Counted from the stretch's first letter, positions 9,386 through 20,040 are shown. The stretch is DNA of 64,000 nucleotides from Prevotella sp. tf2-5 (GCF_900115435.1 NZ_FOWK01000009.1:62001-126000); one strand, 5' to 3'. The notes: generated by a model not told the origin, from the letters alone. Made by a program: numbers and translations.

Positions 9386-10084
9386 TTATTTTTTCTTCTG
9401 TCCATAGTAGGCGTTAGGTCCGTGCTTGCGAGAGAAATGCTTCTCGATGAGCAGGGGATTCATAGTCGTGTCCGGATTGACCGAGAAGGAGACAAATGCC
9501 ATCTTGGCAACCTGTTCCATGACGACAGCGTTATAAACGGCATTGTCAGGATCTTTTCCCCAAGAGAAAGGACCATGGTTCTTGACCAATACACCGGGGG
9601 TGTGGACGGGATTGATATTACCTGCCTCGATGCGGTTGACAATGACCACACCAGTGTTGTACTCATATTCCGCCATCTGGTCTTTTGTCATATCGAAAGT
9701 ACAGGGAATCTCATCATGGAAATAGTCAGCATGGGTAGTACCGATATTGGGAATGTCCTTGCCAGCCTGTGCCCATGCTGTCGCATAGGTAGAGTGGGTG
9801 TGTACCACACCACCGATTTCAGGGAATGACCTGTATAATACTAAATGGGTGGGGGTGTCGGACGAGGGATTCAGGTCTCCCTCTACAACCTGACCTGTCT
9901 GCAGGTCGACAACGACCATGTCGGATGCTTTCATCACGTCATATTCAACACCTGAAGGCTTGATGACTACTAAGCCTTTCTCACGATCAATACCAGATAC
10001 ATTGCCCCATGTGTAAATCACAAGATTGTGTTTCACGAGGTCAAGATTGGCACGAAATACTTTTTCTTTCAGTTCTTCTAACAT
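9386..10084 (-). CDS. araD: L-ribulose-5-phosphate 4-epimerase
   Basis: 232 aa. Converts L-ribulose 5-phosphate to D-xylulose 5-phosphate, the last step into the pentose phosphate pathway. The class II aldolase fold has zinc histidines in VVHTHSTYA and a further His in [10 protein letters not shown]; the GTTHADYF loop is present. I chose the ATG at 10084 (MLEELKEK) because the longer frame to 10174 would run into the araR coding region and adds 30 residues that the family lacks. The gap to araR is 4 bp. Confidence 0.95.
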   Translation of the reverse strand: MLEELKEKVFRANLDLVKHNLVIYTWGNVSGIDREKGLVVIKPSGVEYDVMKASDMVVVDLQTGQVVEGDLNPSSDTPTHLVLYRSFPEIGGVVHTHSTYATAWAQAGKDIPNIGTTHADYFHDEIPCTFDMTKDQMAEYEYNTGVVIVNRIEAGNINPVHTPGVLVKNHGPFSWGKDPDNAVYNAVVMEQVAKMAFVSFSVNPDTTMNPLLIEKHFSRKHGPNAYYGQKKK

Positions 10085-10088
10085 AATA

Positions 10089-10766
10089 TTATAATTTAAA
10101 GTTGGGATCTTCGTCGTATACTCTTCTGTTAAAGCGATAGAGGAAAGCACCGCGTTTGGAGTTTGTCTTGTCAATCAACTCCGTCTTCTCAATAAAATCC
10201 ATTTCCTTGACGCGCTTACGGAAATTACGCTTGTCAAGTTCCTCGCCGTTGACAGCCTCGTAGAGACGCTGCAACTGGGTGAGGGTGAAAAGACTGGGAA
10301 GCAGACGGAAACCGACAGGCTCTGTCTTGATTTTTTCTCTCATCATCATACGGGCTTTGTTGACCATTTCACGATGGTCGGAATAGAGCGGAGGCATTTC
10401 CTCTATATTCACCCATTCTACACCATGCTCTTGAAGTAAATGGCTGTCATAGTTCTTTACGTTGATCAGTGCATAATAGGCGATGGAAATGACACGCTCT
10501 CCAGGGTCACGGTCGATGTCTCCGAAAGCACCGACCTGTCGCATATAGATATTACGCATTCCTGTCAGTTCGAAGAGGGTTCGGTTGGCAGCGTCATCAA
10601 CACTCTCGTCGATGTGAACGAAGCCTCCGTAAAGACTCCATTCATCTCGACCAGGATCCATCTTACGCTTGCCAATCAGTATCTTCAGCTTGCCTTCGTC
10701 AAAACCGAAGATGATACAGTCGACAGACACGTATATCTTTTGATATTCTAAATAGAAAGATGTCAT
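10089..10766 (-). CDS. araR: NUDIX-fold transcriptional repressor of arabinose use (AraR type)
   Basis: 225 aa. An N-terminal NUDIX domain is followed by a winged helix from about residue 145 ([14 protein letters not shown] to [10 protein letters not shown]). The NUDIX box is degenerate: in GX5EX7REUXEEXGU the run reads R-T-L-F-E-L-T-G-M, so two of the catalytic acidic positions are lost. That fits a sugar-sensing regulator and not a hydrolase. The Bacteroides AraR, which responds to L-arabinose and controls arabinose genes, has this build. Position inside the ara operon (8 bp after the symporter, 4 bp before araD) points to autoregulation. I could not pick out the operator with confidence. 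Confidence 0.88.
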   Translation of the reverse strand: MTSFYLEYQKIYVSVDCIIFGFDEGKLKILIGKRKMDPGRDEWSLYGGFVHIDESVDDAANRTLFELTGMRNIYMRQVGAFGDIDRDPGERVISIAYYALINVKNYDSHLLQEHGVEWVNIEEMPPLYSDHREMVNKARMMMREKIKTEPVGFRLLPSLFTLTQLQRLYEAVNGEELDKRNFRKRVKEMDFIEKTELIDKTNSKRGAFLYRFNRRVYDEDPNFKL

Positions 10767-10774
10767 CTCTTATC

Positions 10775-12454
10775 TTACCAGAAATAGATATAGAAAGCGG
10801 CAGTAAAGCCAAGGATAATGATGGTGTGGATGATATCCCATTTGTTCCAACTGGCACGGGTAGCGGCAATCTGCTCAGGGGTAGAGGTACCGAATACCAG
10901 ACCTTGGATCTTCTTCTCGTCAGGAGCCTCGGTGCAGAGGGAGACGATGATGACAATCAGACAGCAGACAACCAGCATGACTCCACAGAAATAGAGCCAG
11001 TTGAAGTCGTAGAATACTGCCTTGAACCAGTTGTCGGCAGCATCTGTTACATTACTGTAGTAAACCTTGGCACCCAGACGGGTCAGACCGATGATGATAC
11101 CTGAGAGCAGTCCCCACATACCACCTTTGGCGGAGGCACGCTTCCAGCAAATACCCAGCAGGAAGGCTGAGGCGATACCAGGAGCCAGTACCGACTGTAC
11201 ATCTTGCAAATAGTTGTAAAGTACATCACCAACAGAACGCATGATAGGGATCCACAAGATACCAAGAATCACGATGACCACTGTAGCCACCTGACCGATA
11301 CGGACAAGCTGCTTCTCAGGGGTCTCAGGCTTCAGACGCTTCCAGAAGTCGATGGTGAACAACATCGCTGAACTATTGAACAGGGAAGCCAGTGATGACA
11401 TCAGGGCGGCAAGGATACCGCAGACAACGAGACCTTTCACACCGGCAGGCAGAATCTTTGCCACAAGGGTGGGGAAGGCAGCATCAGGAGTTGACAGTGT
11501 AAATACCTCACCATTGGGGAGTGTGATACCCTTGGTAGACATCGCATAGGCTATCATGCCAGGGATAAGGAACAGGAATACGGGACAGAGCTTCAGATAG
11601 GCACCGAAGATAGTACCACGACGACTCTCTTTCTCGTCCTTACCAGAAAGGACACGCTGGACAATAAACTGGTCTGTACACCAGTACCAGAATCCAATGA
11701 CAGCGGAGCCTACCAATGCTCCCAACCAAGGATACTGCGGATCGCGCAGATCACGCATCAGGTTGGTCATGTGGTCGCCATACTCGTTGACGGTCTGGAT
11801 GGAGCATGTTGCCATCATCTCATCCCATCCACCGAGTGCTCTCAGTCCTAATACCAGGATGATGAGTGAGCCTAATAATAAAATAGGTGTCTGGAGCACA
11901 GAGGTGTAGAGCACACTCTTCATACCACCGAATACGGTATAAAGGGCGGTGATAAGCACCAGACCGATAGCGGCAATCCAGAAGAAATCAATACCCCAGA
12001 GCTCCTTGATGCCAAAGACCTGCTGGAATACGAGTCCGCCAGCATATACTGTTACGGCAACCTTGGTCAGCACATAAGAGATGAGCGAGATGACACTCAG
12101 GATGGTACGTGACTCTTTGTTGAAACGACGCTCAAGGAACTCAGGCATCGTATACACCATGGAGCGGGTGTAGAAAGGTACGAAGACCCAGCCCAGAATC
12201 AGGATCATCCAACCCTGGATCTCCCAGTGTGCCATCGCCATACCTGACGAAGCACCGGCACCAGCCAGTCCAATGAGGTGTTCTGAACCTATATTCGACG
12301 CAAAGATGGATGCACCAATCGCAATCCATGTTGCATCTTTACCACCCAGGAAATAATCTGCCGAGTTGTCGTTCTTCTGTGAAACGACCCATACTACAAT
12401 ACCAATCAGCGCACAGCAGAAAACGCCAATGACAATCCAGTCTAATAATGCCAT
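10775..12454 (-). CDS. araP: Sodium:solute symporter, probable L-arabinose importer
   Basis: 559 aa, SSS family (SGLT-like) with about 13-14 membrane helices. It begins MALLDWIVIGVFCCALIG and carries the SSS stretch IGSEHLIGLAGAGASSGMAM and the sugar-transporter pattern GGMKSVLYTSVLQTPILL. It would import arabinose across the inner membrane with Na+. Substrate is inferred from position just upstream of araR-araD-araA-araB. The last strand is a hydrophobic C-terminal helix. Length is normal. Confidence 0.88.
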   Translation of the reverse strand: MALLDWIVIGVFCCALIGIVVWVVSQKNDNSADYFLGGKDATWIAIGASIFASNIGSEHLIGLAGAGASSGMAMAHWEIQGWMILILGWVFVPFYTRSMVYTMPEFLERRFNKESRTILSVISLISYVLTKVAVTVYAGGLVFQQVFGIKELWGIDFFWIAAIGLVLITALYTVFGGMKSVLYTSVLQTPILLLGSLIILVLGLRALGGWDEMMATCSIQTVNEYGDHMTNLMRDLRDPQYPWLGALVGSAVIGFWYWCTDQFIVQRVLSGKDEKESRRGTIFGAYLKLCPVFLFLIPGMIAYAMSTKGITLPNGEVFTLSTPDAAFPTLVAKILPAGVKGLVVCGILAALMSSLASLFNSSAMLFTIDFWKRLKPETPEKQLVRIGQVATVVIVILGILWIPIMRSVGDVLYNYLQDVQSVLAPGIASAFLLGICWKRASAKGGMWGLLSGIIIGLTRLGAKVYYSNVTDAADNWFKAVFYDFNWLYFCGVMLVVCCLIVIIVSLCTEAPDEKKIQGLVFGTSTPEQIAATRASWNKWDIIHTIIILGFTAAFYIYFW

Positions 12455-12488
12455 ATTATTTACTATTTTCTATGTTATGATTTGTTAT

Positions 12489-13667
12489 TTATTTCACAGA
12501 GAACTTATAAGCGGCGTGGCTATAGTATTTCTCTCCAGGGTTCAGCACAGGCTGTGCCCAGTCTTTCTGGTTAGGACTGTCAGGATATTTCTGACTCTCC
12601 AGACATACGCTGACATGTTTGGGATACTTGAGTCCGTGTTTGCGGATAATCTCAGCATCACGACCAACACCTTGGAAATTTCCGGAATATACTTGAACAC
12701 CGGGCTCATTGGTGAACATCTCCATGAAGATGCCTGTCTTGGGGGAATAGAGGCTGGCACATACTTGTGTATCATCTCCCTTTCCGTCTTTATAGGTGTT
12801 TAAGCAGAAGTTATGGTCATAACCTGTAGCATTCTGAATCTGATCGAAAGATGATTGAATACTGTCGCCAAGGGCGTGAGGAGTACGGAAATCCATTGGT
12901 GTGCCCTCTACAGACTTGATCTCTCCTGTCGGGATATAAAGCTTGGTGCTGGGTGTGAAATTGTCTGCATTCACATACAATATCATGTCATATCCTGGCT
13001 GTGTGAAATCACCGCTCAGATTATAGTAGTTGTGGTTGGTCTGATTGATGATGGTTGGCTTGTCTGTCTCTGCCTCCCATGTCATATCTAATGTGTTGTC
13101 GGATGTCACTTTATACGTGGTGACAGCTGTCACCTTACCTGGGAAACCGTTCTCACCGTCTTCTGCCACAATGGTCAGTTTCAGGATAGAGTCACCAATC
13201 TGCTCTGCGTCATATACCTGATTCATCCAACCTGTTGTCCCACCGCCATGAAGACAGTTGGGACCATCGTTTTTCTTTAACTGGTAGGTGGAGTCGTTCA
13301 GTGTAAACTTACCATCCTTGATACGATTAGCATAACGACCAACAGAAGAACCATAGTCTGAGGGTGAGTTCAAAGTATCTGCATATTGGGCAATATTGTC
13401 AAAGCCCAATACCACATCCGTAGGCTTACCGTCTTTGTCTGGTACCACCAAACTGACGACTCGTCCACCGTAATTGGTGATACAGACTTCCATACCATTT
13501 TGGTTCTTTAGCGTGTAAAGCTTTACAGGCTTCTCGTTGATGATAGTGTCAAATTTTGCTGGATCAAGACCAGATAATGTCAATGTTGACTCGGTCTTCG
13601 AACCACATGCGGAGAATATGGTCAATGCGATACCACATCCCATCATAGTTTTCATTAGTTTCTTCAT
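12489..13667 (-). CDS. Lipoprotein aldose 1-epimerase (mutarotase)
   Basis: 392 aa. The signal ends in a lipobox (LTIFSACGSK), so this copy is lipid-anchored in the envelope and probably works in the periplasm, unlike the second mutarotase at 16338. The GalM fold is clear: NYGGRVVSLVVPDKDG, SSVGRYANRI, GPNCLHGG, NQTNHNYYNLSG (catalytic His) and the C-terminal Glu region EPGVQVYSG. It interconverts alpha and beta anomers of aldoses. It is the first gene of the arabinose operon (34 bp before the symporter), so it may prepare sugar anomers for uptake. Confidence 0.9.
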   Translation of the reverse strand: MKKLMKTMMGCGIALTIFSACGSKTESTLTLSGLDPAKFDTIINEKPVKLYTLKNQNGMEVCITNYGGRVVSLVVPDKDGKPTDVVLGFDNIAQYADTLNSPSDYGSSVGRYANRIKDGKFTLNDSTYQLKKNDGPNCLHGGGTTGWMNQVYDAEQIGDSILKLTIVAEDGENGFPGKVTAVTTYKVTSDNTLDMTWEAETDKPTIINQTNHNYYNLSGDFTQPGYDMILYVNADNFTPSTKLYIPTGEIKSVEGTPMDFRTPHALGDSIQSSFDQIQNATGYDHNFCLNTYKDGKGDDTQVCASLYSPKTGIFMEMFTNEPGVQVYSGNFQGVGRDAEIIRKHGLKYPKHVSVCLESQKYPDSPNQKDWAQPVLNPGEKYYSHAAYKFSVK

Positions 13668-13749
13668 TGTTAGTATGTTTTAGATATTATATATGTTAGT
13701 AATTTGTGTGTAAAGTTACTACTTATTTTTGATATAACAATGAAAAGAA

Positions 13750-13784
13750 ATAGCCTAAAGTGTTATTTTTACACTTTAGGCTAT
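13750..13784 (-). terminator. Strong hairpin terminator downstream of galK
   Basis: 14-bp perfect stem (atagcctaaagtgt and its complement at 13771-13784) with a 7-nt loop. Read on the minus strand it is followed by TTTCTTTTC. It separates the galactose operon from the arabinose operon. Confidence 0.85.
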
Positions 13785-13814
13785 ATATTTAACCTTTATT
13801 AGCGAATCAGCTAT

Positions 13815-14981
13815 TTAACAAAGCTTACGGGAGCCATCTCCAATGACCACGTCATAAACCTTTGGTTCATGTCCGTATTTAGCATTGAATTTCTGCTTGG
13901 CATCAGCGATAAACTGTTTATAAAGGTCGTTACGTACTAAGTTAATGGTGCAACCACCAAAACCGCCGCCCATGATACGTGAACCAGTAACACCGTTCTC
14001 TTTTGCGATGTCATTCAGGAAGTCAAGCTCCTCGCAAGAGACTTCATAGTCTTTTGAGAGTCCCTCATGGGTCTTATACATCATTTCTCCTACTTTCTCG
14101 TAGTCACCCTCGTTCAGAGCATCACAGACAGCGAGGACACGGTCTTTCTCACCCAGGACGAACTTAGCGCGTTTGTAATCCTCGTCACCAACTTCTGCCT
14201 TCACTTCCTCTAACTGCTCCCAAGTACAGTCGCGTAAGGTCTCATACTTACCTTCTGGATGTTTGGCGGCAATATGCTTAACAACATTCTCGCAGGAGTT
14301 GCGGCGATCGTTGTATGGGGAGCCTGCCAGCTGATGCTTTACAACAGAGTCAAGTAATACCAGACGGTAGCCGTCGGGCTTGAAGGGGAAATACTCAAAC
14401 TCGCGGGAGCGGCAGTCAAGGCGCATCAGACAACCTGCCTTTCCGAATACAGAGGCGAACTGGTCCATGATGCCACAGTTTACACCGCAATAGTTATGCT
14501 CTGTTGCCTGTCCTGCAAGAACCATATCCCATTGGCTGACTTTGTTGTCACCGAAGAGGTCGTTCAGACCACAGGCGAAACAACTCTCCATAGCGGCAGA
14601 GGATGACATTCCCGCACCAAGAGGTACGTCACCGGCAAAGGCAATATTAAAACCTTTTACGGGAACTCCTAATTTCTTCATCTCCAAGGAGATACCATAG
14701 ATGTAACGTGCCCATGAAGCCTTTGGCCCATTAGGGTCGGAGAGCTTGAAGTCCACACGGTCTTTGAGGTCAATGGCATATGCCATCACTGTATCTTCAG
14801 TCCCGTTAGGACGCATCTCTGCCATGATACCCTTATCTACGGCACCAGGGAATACAAACCCACCATTATAGTCAGTGTGCTCACCAATCAGGTTGATACG
14901 ACCCGGTGAGGCATATACATTTCCTGTTTTACCATCAAAATGCTTGATAAAACGGCTTCTTACAAATTCAATATCCATCAT
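13815..14981 (-). CDS. galK: Galactokinase
   Basis: 388 aa, GHMP kinase. Phosphorylates alpha-D-galactose to galactose 1-phosphate (Leloir pathway). Three signature motifs are visible: the galactokinase signature GRINLIGEHTDYNGG near residue 27, the ATP-binding GDVPLGAGMSSSAAMESC, and MGGGFGGCTINLV near the C-terminus. Two adjacent Met codons (MMDIEF) can start it. It is the last gene of a mutarotase-permease-galK operon; galT and galE are not in the window. Confidence 0.97.
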   Translation of the reverse strand: MMDIEFVRSRFIKHFDGKTGNVYASPGRINLIGEHTDYNGGFVFPGAVDKGIMAEMRPNGTEDTVMAYAIDLKDRVDFKLSDPNGPKASWARYIYGISLEMKKLGVPVKGFNIAFAGDVPLGAGMSSSAAMESCFACGLNDLFGDNKVSQWDMVLAGQATEHNYCGVNCGIMDQFASVFGKAGCLMRLDCRSREFEYFPFKPDGYRLVLLDSVVKHQLAGSPYNDRRNSCENVVKHIAAKHPEGKYETLRDCTWEQLEEVKAEVGDEDYKRAKFVLGEKDRVLAVCDALNEGDYEKVGEMMYKTHEGLSKDYEVSCEELDFLNDIAKENGVTGSRIMGGGFGGCTINLVRNDLYKQFIADAKQKFNAKYGHEPKVYDVVIGDGSRKLC

Positions 14982-14994
14982 AATAATTTTTGTT

Positions 14995-16305
14995 TTAATC
15001 CACAGGAATGTCCTTATTCACATTCTTTGAGCCAATAAGAGCGTACCAGAACATATACGCCATAGCCAGAAGGGGTACGAAATAACTAATCATATAGCCA
15101 GTATTGTCGGCAATATAGTTCTGAATCAATGGAAGTACGCCACCACCGACAACCATCATCATGAAGATACCAGAGGCTTGTGCGGTGTACTTACCTAATC
15201 CTTCTGTGGCAAGATTAAAGATAGAAGCCCACATAATGGAGGTACACAGACCGCAGAGAACCAGCAGCATAGCACTGACAGGAACCTCTGTCATTTCGAA
15301 TGAAGAGCCAGTGAACAAAGGCATTGATGTCATGACGGTCTTAGGAATGAAGATTGCCAAAAGGATCAGGATCATTCCCATACCATTGGTCACCGTCATC
15401 ATGGTCTTTGATGAAACCTTATCAGCGATGAAACTGGAGCACAGACGACCGACTAGCATCAGGAGCCAATAGGTTCCTGCAACGAAACCACCGATGGCAG
15501 CAGCGTTAGCAAGTAATCCCGCGCCTTTTTCTGTGGTGTCAGCGATATAGAAATTCAGTGTTCCAGGAATACCGACCTCTACACCAACATATAAGAAGAT
15601 AGCAATGACTCCCAGTGTGCAGTGGCGGAACGACCATGGGGTGTGCTCGAACGTTGTGGCAGCGGTAACCCTACCCATCTCTGGATCTTTGATGGGGATA
15701 AGTGCCAGTGCGATAAACGCGGAAGCAAAGACAGCCATCGCAATATACAGAACAAGGTTGATTTGTACAAAGTCTGTTTCCTTGGTCACTGTACCAATCA
15801 GGGCACCTACCAGCATGGGGGTCAGTGTTCCTGAGAGTGAGTTCAGCGTACCGCCCATCAGGTTCAACTGGTTACCGCGGTTACCACCGCCACCCAGCAG
15901 GTTCAACATGGGATTGACGACGGTATTCAGTAAGCAGACGGAAAGACCTGATACAAACGCACCCAACAGGTAAATGGTGTTGTCCTGATAACCTTCCAGT
16001 GCCTCGAAACCAGAAATCCACTGGATGGTAACACCGATGAAACCTACCAAAATACCAAGAAGAGCCGTCTTCTTATAGCCGATGCGTGTCAGCATCTTAC
16101 CTGCAGGGATACCCATGAACAGATAGGCGAAGAAATTCATAAAGTTACCTAACATGGCAAGCATGTTAGAGCCACCTACCTCAGGGTCGTTTTTCATCAC
16201 GACACCGATGGGCGCTGCCAGATTGGTGACGAACGCAATCATGGCATAGAGGAACATCATTGTGATAATGGCAATGATACTTCCATTCTGTTTTTGATTA
16301 CTCAT
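14995..16305 (-). CDS. MFS sugar permease (FucP/GluP-like), probable galactose importer
   Basis: 436 aa with about 12 membrane helices, major facilitator superfamily, FHS type. Marks include the helix 1-2 region (NLAAPIGVVMKNDPEVGG and FMGIPAGKMLTRIGYKKTALLG) and the motif LNLLGGGGNRGNQLNLMGG. Placed between mutarotase and galK with 13-32 bp gaps, so galactose or glucose/galactose is the likely substrate; that is inferred from context. Confidence 0.85.
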   Translation of the reverse strand: MSNQKQNGSIIAIITMMFLYAMIAFVTNLAAPIGVVMKNDPEVGGSNMLAMLGNFMNFFAYLFMGIPAGKMLTRIGYKKTALLGILVGFIGVTIQWISGFEALEGYQDNTIYLLGAFVSGLSVCLLNTVVNPMLNLLGGGGNRGNQLNLMGGTLNSLSGTLTPMLVGALIGTVTKETDFVQINLVLYIAMAVFASAFIALALIPIKDPEMGRVTAATTFEHTPWSFRHCTLGVIAIFLYVGVEVGIPGTLNFYIADTTEKGAGLLANAAAIGGFVAGTYWLLMLVGRLCSSFIADKVSSKTMMTVTNGMGMILILLAIFIPKTVMTSMPLFTGSSFEMTEVPVSAMLLVLCGLCTSIMWASIFNLATEGLGKYTAQASGIFMMMVVGGGVLPLIQNYIADNTGYMISYFVPLLAMAYMFWYALIGSKNVNKDIPVD

Positions 16306-16337
16306 ATTTATATATACTAATTAATGGTTATGGTCCT

Positions 16338-17426
16338 TTATTCCACGCCAAACTTATATACTGTCTTCTGCTTGTATTGCTGACCAGGATTAAGGACTAC
16401 AGATGGGAAGTAGGGACGGTTTGGTGTATCGGGGAAGTGCTGTGCTTCCAGACATACCGCGCTTCTGAATGGGAAGGTGCATCCGTTGGCACCCTTATAG
16501 CCACTGGCGTAGTTTGCCGTGTAGAGCTGCAGACCCGGTTCTGTGGTGTAACACTCCATCGTACGACCGCTCTTTGGTTCGGTGATCTTGGCGGCAAAGC
16601 TCAGTTCTCCCTCTTCACGCTTGTTGAGTACATAGTTATGGTCAAAGCCTTTTCCGAACTTAATTTGCTCGTTATCGGCATTGATGTCCTGACCAAAAGA
16701 CTTCGGGGTACGGAAATCGAATGGGGTACCCTCTACCTTCAGGATCTCACCTGTTGGAATAGCTGTAGCGTCAGTAGGAAGATAGAAGTCTGCATTGATC
16801 TCGCAAATCTGGTCCTCGATAGTGGGAGTAGGATCTGCAGTACCTGCCAAGCTGAAGAAAGCGTGATGTGTCAGGTTGACAATAGTCTTTTTATTAGTGG
16901 TGGCAAGATATTCAATCACCAACTCGTTCTCGTCAGTGAAGGTAAACTCTACTGTAACATCCAATTCACCAGTAAATCCTTCCTCACCATAAGAGGATTT
17001 GCGATGCAAAGCCAGGGAGCGAGGTCCCATCTGACGGGCGTCCCATACTTTGGCATTGAATCCCACAGTACCACCGTGCAGGTGGTTTGGACCATCGTTC
17101 AGTGCTAATTGATAGTCTTTGCCATTCAGTGTGAATTGTCCCTTGCAGATACGGTTGCCCCAACGACCGATCAACGTGGAAAGATAAGGCTCTTTGCCAC
17201 TGGTGAGTTGTTGGATACTACCATGTCCCTGGATGACGTTAGCGACCTTACCATCTTTGTCTGGTACCATAATAGCACAAATGGCACCTCCATAGTTAGA
17301 GATAGCCACTTCATAGCCCTTGCGGTTACGCAGGATGTACAAGTCTGTTTTCTTACCATTGATAGTGGTCTGAAAATCTTTACGGTTCAGACCACACAAA
17401 TTCGCATTTTCGGTTGTGTTCGCCAT
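16338..17426 (-). CDS. galM: Aldose 1-epimerase, cytoplasmic (galactose mutarotase)
   Basis: 362 aa without a signal peptide, so it should work in the cytoplasm. GalM marks: NYGGAICAIMVPDKDG, TLIGRWGNRI, GPNHLHGGTVGFN, NLTHHAFFSL (catalytic His), GFDHNYVLN and EPGLQLYTANYASG. Converts beta- to alpha-galactose for GalK. It heads the galactose operon. The paralogue at 12489 is a lipoprotein, giving one enzyme per side of the inner membrane. Confidence 0.93.
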   Translation of the reverse strand: MANTTENANLCGLNRKDFQTTINGKKTDLYILRNRKGYEVAISNYGGAICAIMVPDKDGKVANVIQGHGSIQQLTSGKEPYLSTLIGRWGNRICKGQFTLNGKDYQLALNDGPNHLHGGTVGFNAKVWDARQMGPRSLALHRKSSYGEEGFTGELDVTVEFTFTDENELVIEYLATTNKKTIVNLTHHAFFSLAGTADPTPTIEDQICEINADFYLPTDATAIPTGEILKVEGTPFDFRTPKSFGQDINADNEQIKFGKGFDHNYVLNKREEGELSFAAKITEPKSGRTMECYTTEPGLQLYTANYASGYKGANGCTFPFRSAVCLEAQHFPDTPNRPYFPSVVLNPGQQYKQKTVYKFGVE

Positions 17427-17537
17427 AATTGATTGTTTTTAGTTACATATATGTATCTAACATGCAAAGTAACCAAAAAAAAACGAATTTAACGAAAGAA
17501 ACGAGGAAAAAAACGTTTAATGGAGTGTTAAAAACAA

Positions 17538-18854
17538 CTAAATGCACTTTTTCAGGAAATCGCCCACCAGATAGCTGCTGCCTCCAATGAAGATGAAATC
17601 CTTGAGGGTTGCTGCCTCTTTGGCAGCTCTATATGCTTCAACCACAGTGGGATAACACTCTCCAGATAGTCCGTGCTGGGCAGCCATCGTCTTTACGACA
17701 CTTCCATTAATGGCGCGTTTGGTGGCAGCCTGTGTGAAATAGTAACAAGCGTCTTTGGGTAACATATCCAGCACCTGATTGATATCTTTGTCCTCCACCA
17801 TGCCAAACACGATATGGCGTTTGGCACACTCCACTTGTGCTATCTGTTGGCTCAGGTATGTCCATCCTCCGACATTGTGTCCAGTGTCACAGATAGTCAA
17901 TGGGGCTTCGCTGACAACTTGCCAGCGACCAGTCAGTCCCGTCAGTTTACAGACATGAGCCAGAGCGTCAGCCAATTCCTTCCTGAATTGCTCATGACTC
18001 TGTGGTGTGGAGCATGCGGACAGGAATCCTTTCCGGGACAACACCTTCAATACCGCAAAAACAGTATTCAGGTTCTTCTCCTGGTAGATACCTCCTAGTT
18101 CTCCTTCTATCTCTCCCCAATGACGGGTGGTATAGTGCATCTTGCCATTTGCAAGGGGAGTCGCATTGAGAACCTCTGGGTTGTCATCAGCGAATAAGAT
18201 GTCACTACCTGTCTCCTGGGCTTTCTTCTCAAAGACAGGACGTGTCTCCTCATGGGTCTCGCCAATGACTACGGGGACACCTTTCTTAATAATACCAGCT
18301 TTCTCTGAGGCAATCTTCGCAAGGGTGTCGCCCAAGAACTGGGTATGGTCAAAACTGATATTCGTGATGACAGAGACGAGGGGGGTAATGATATTCGTAC
18401 AATCAAGTCGTCCACCCAGTCCGACCTCTATGACGGCGACATCTATCTTCTTGTCGGCAAAGTATTTAAAGGCAAGTGCCGTTGTCACCTCAAAGAAAGA
18501 AGGGGAGAGGGGCTCAAAAAAGCCACGCTCCTGTTCTACGAAGTTTATCACATATTCCTCAGGAATCATCTCCCCGTTGACACGGATACGCTCCCTGAAG
18601 TCCACCAGGTGGGGGGAAGTATACAGTCCCACACGATAGCCACATTCCTGTAAGAAGGCGGCAAGGGTATGGGAAACAGAACCTTTTCCGTTGGTTCCAC
18701 CCACATGGATGGTAGCATATTGCTGATGCGGATGTCCGAAATGCTCGTCCAATGTCCATGTATTACTCAAGCCCTCCTTATATCCTGTTGCCCCTTGTCG
18801 TTCGAACATGGGCATTTGGTGATAAAGATATTCGCAGGTCTCTTGGTAATTCAT
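17538..18854 (-). CDS. folC: Folylpolyglutamate synthase / dihydrofolate synthase
   Basis: 438 aa. Adds glutamate to dihydropteroate and to folates. Mur-ligase fold: P-loop HVGGTNGKGSVSHTLAAFL near residue 50, GLYTSPHLVDFRERI, EVGLGGRLDCTNII, the later NISFDHTQFLG, and a C-terminal domain beginning near GRWQVV with CDTGHNVGG. It follows dnaJ by 12 bp, so it is probably cotranscribed with grpE-dnaJ. Confidence 0.95.
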   Translation of the reverse strand: MNYQETCEYLYHQMPMFERQGATGYKEGLSNTWTLDEHFGHPHQQYATIHVGGTNGKGSVSHTLAAFLQECGYRVGLYTSPHLVDFRERIRVNGEMIPEEYVINFVEQERGFFEPLSPSFFEVTTALAFKYFADKKIDVAVIEVGLGGRLDCTNIITPLVSVITNISFDHTQFLGDTLAKIASEKAGIIKKGVPVVIGETHEETRPVFEKKAQETGSDILFADDNPEVLNATPLANGKMHYTTRHWGEIEGELGGIYQEKNLNTVFAVLKVLSRKGFLSACSTPQSHEQFRKELADALAHVCKLTGLTGRWQVVSEAPLTICDTGHNVGGWTYLSQQIAQVECAKRHIVFGMVEDKDINQVLDMLPKDACYYFTQAATKRAINGSVVKTMAAQHGLSGECYPTVVEAYRAAKEAATLKDFIFIGGSSYLVGDFLKKCI

Positions 18855-18866
18855 GGTGAAAGCGGA

Positions 18867-20021
18867 TTAATTGAAATAGTTCTTGAAACGCTGGAAGATA
18901 GAGCGCTTGGTAGCGGCGTCTCCTTGGAAATGATCGCTGTGCTTGAAACGCTCAATAGCTTCCTTCTCCTCACGACTTAAAGTTTTCGGGACATAGACAC
19001 TGACATTGACGACCAGGTCACCGTTACCACGGCCATAACCCTGTACGGCAGGTAGTCCCTTACCTCTCAGTCGGAGCGTCTTACCAGGCTGTGTGCCCGG
19101 CTCCATCTTGACTCTCAGCTTAGTACCTTGTATGGTAGGTATCTCTACGTCGCCACCCAGTGCGGCTGTCGGGAAATCGAGTAGCAAGTTATAAATAAGG
19201 TCGTTGTCATCACGGATGAAACGCTCGTCCTCTATCTCTTCGACAAACACCTGGATGTCACCATTGATACCTTTGTTGTGTCCGGCGTTTCCTTTGCCTG
19301 GAACATTGATAATCATACCCTCTGCCACACCTGCGGGAATCTTGATCTCAACGACTTCCTCACCTTTCTCAACACCAGTACCGCCGCACTGACGACATTT
19401 GTTCTTGATCACATGACCGGAACCGTTACAGTTGGGACAGGTGCCTTGAGTCTGCATCATTCCGAAGATGCTCTGTGTGGTATGGGTGATCACACCGCTT
19501 CCGTGACATGTCGGACAGATCTCTGTGCCACTGCCATCTTCCGCACCAGTACCATGACAGTGAGAGCAGGGGATGTCCTTGCGGACCTTGAACTTCTTGG
19601 TGACACCAGTGGAGATCTCCTCAAGGGTAAGACGAACCTTCAGGCGAAGATCACTACCACGATGCTGCTGAGGACCACGATGGGAACTGCCGCCAAAGCC
19701 GCCGAAACCTGCTCGACCGCCAAAGATATCGCCGAACATCGAGAAGATGTCGTCCATATTCATACTGGTGGCATTGAATCCTCCGAAACCGCCTTGCGGT
19801 CCGTTGAATCCAAACTGGTCGTATTGCTGACGCTTCTGTGGGTCGTGCAATACGTCATATGCCTCGGCTGCCTCCTTGAATTTCTCTTCAGCTTCCTTGT
19901 TGCCGGGATTGCGGTCGGGGTGATATTTGATGGCGATGGTGCGATACGCCTTCTTGATCTGGTCTTCTGTAGCGTTCTTATCAACGCCAAGCACCTCGTA
20001 ATAGTCTCTTTTTTGTGCCAT
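18867..20021 (-). CDS. dnaJ: Chaperone DnaJ
   Basis: 384 aa, type I J-protein, co-chaperone of DnaK. J domain at residues 5-67 with HPD in [10 protein letters not shown]; Gly/Phe-rich region [10 protein letters not shown] to [10 protein letters not shown]; zinc domain with four CxxCxGxG repeats ([32 protein letters not shown]); then the C-terminal substrate-binding domains. Encoded 51 bp after grpE; that gap holds a heptamer array. Confidence 0.98.
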   Translation of the reverse strand: MAQKRDYYEVLGVDKNATEDQIKKAYRTIAIKYHPDRNPGNKEAEEKFKEAAEAYDVLHDPQKRQQYDQFGFNGPQGGFGGFNATSMNMDDIFSMFGDIFGGRAGFGGFGGSSHRGPQQHRGSDLRLKVRLTLEEISTGVTKKFKVRKDIPCSHCHGTGAEDGSGTEICPTCHGSGVITHTTQSIFGMMQTQGTCPNCNGSGHVIKNKCRQCGGTGVEKGEEVVEIKIPAGVAEGMIINVPGKGNAGHNKGINGDIQVFVEEIEDERFIRDDNDLIYNLLLDFPTAALGGDVEIPTIQGTKLRVKMEPGTQPGKTLRLRGKGLPAVQGYGRGNGDLVVNVSVYVPKTLSREEKEAIERFKHSDHFQGDAATKRSIFQRFKNYFN

Positions 20022-20040
20022 AGATTACGTTTACTTCTTA

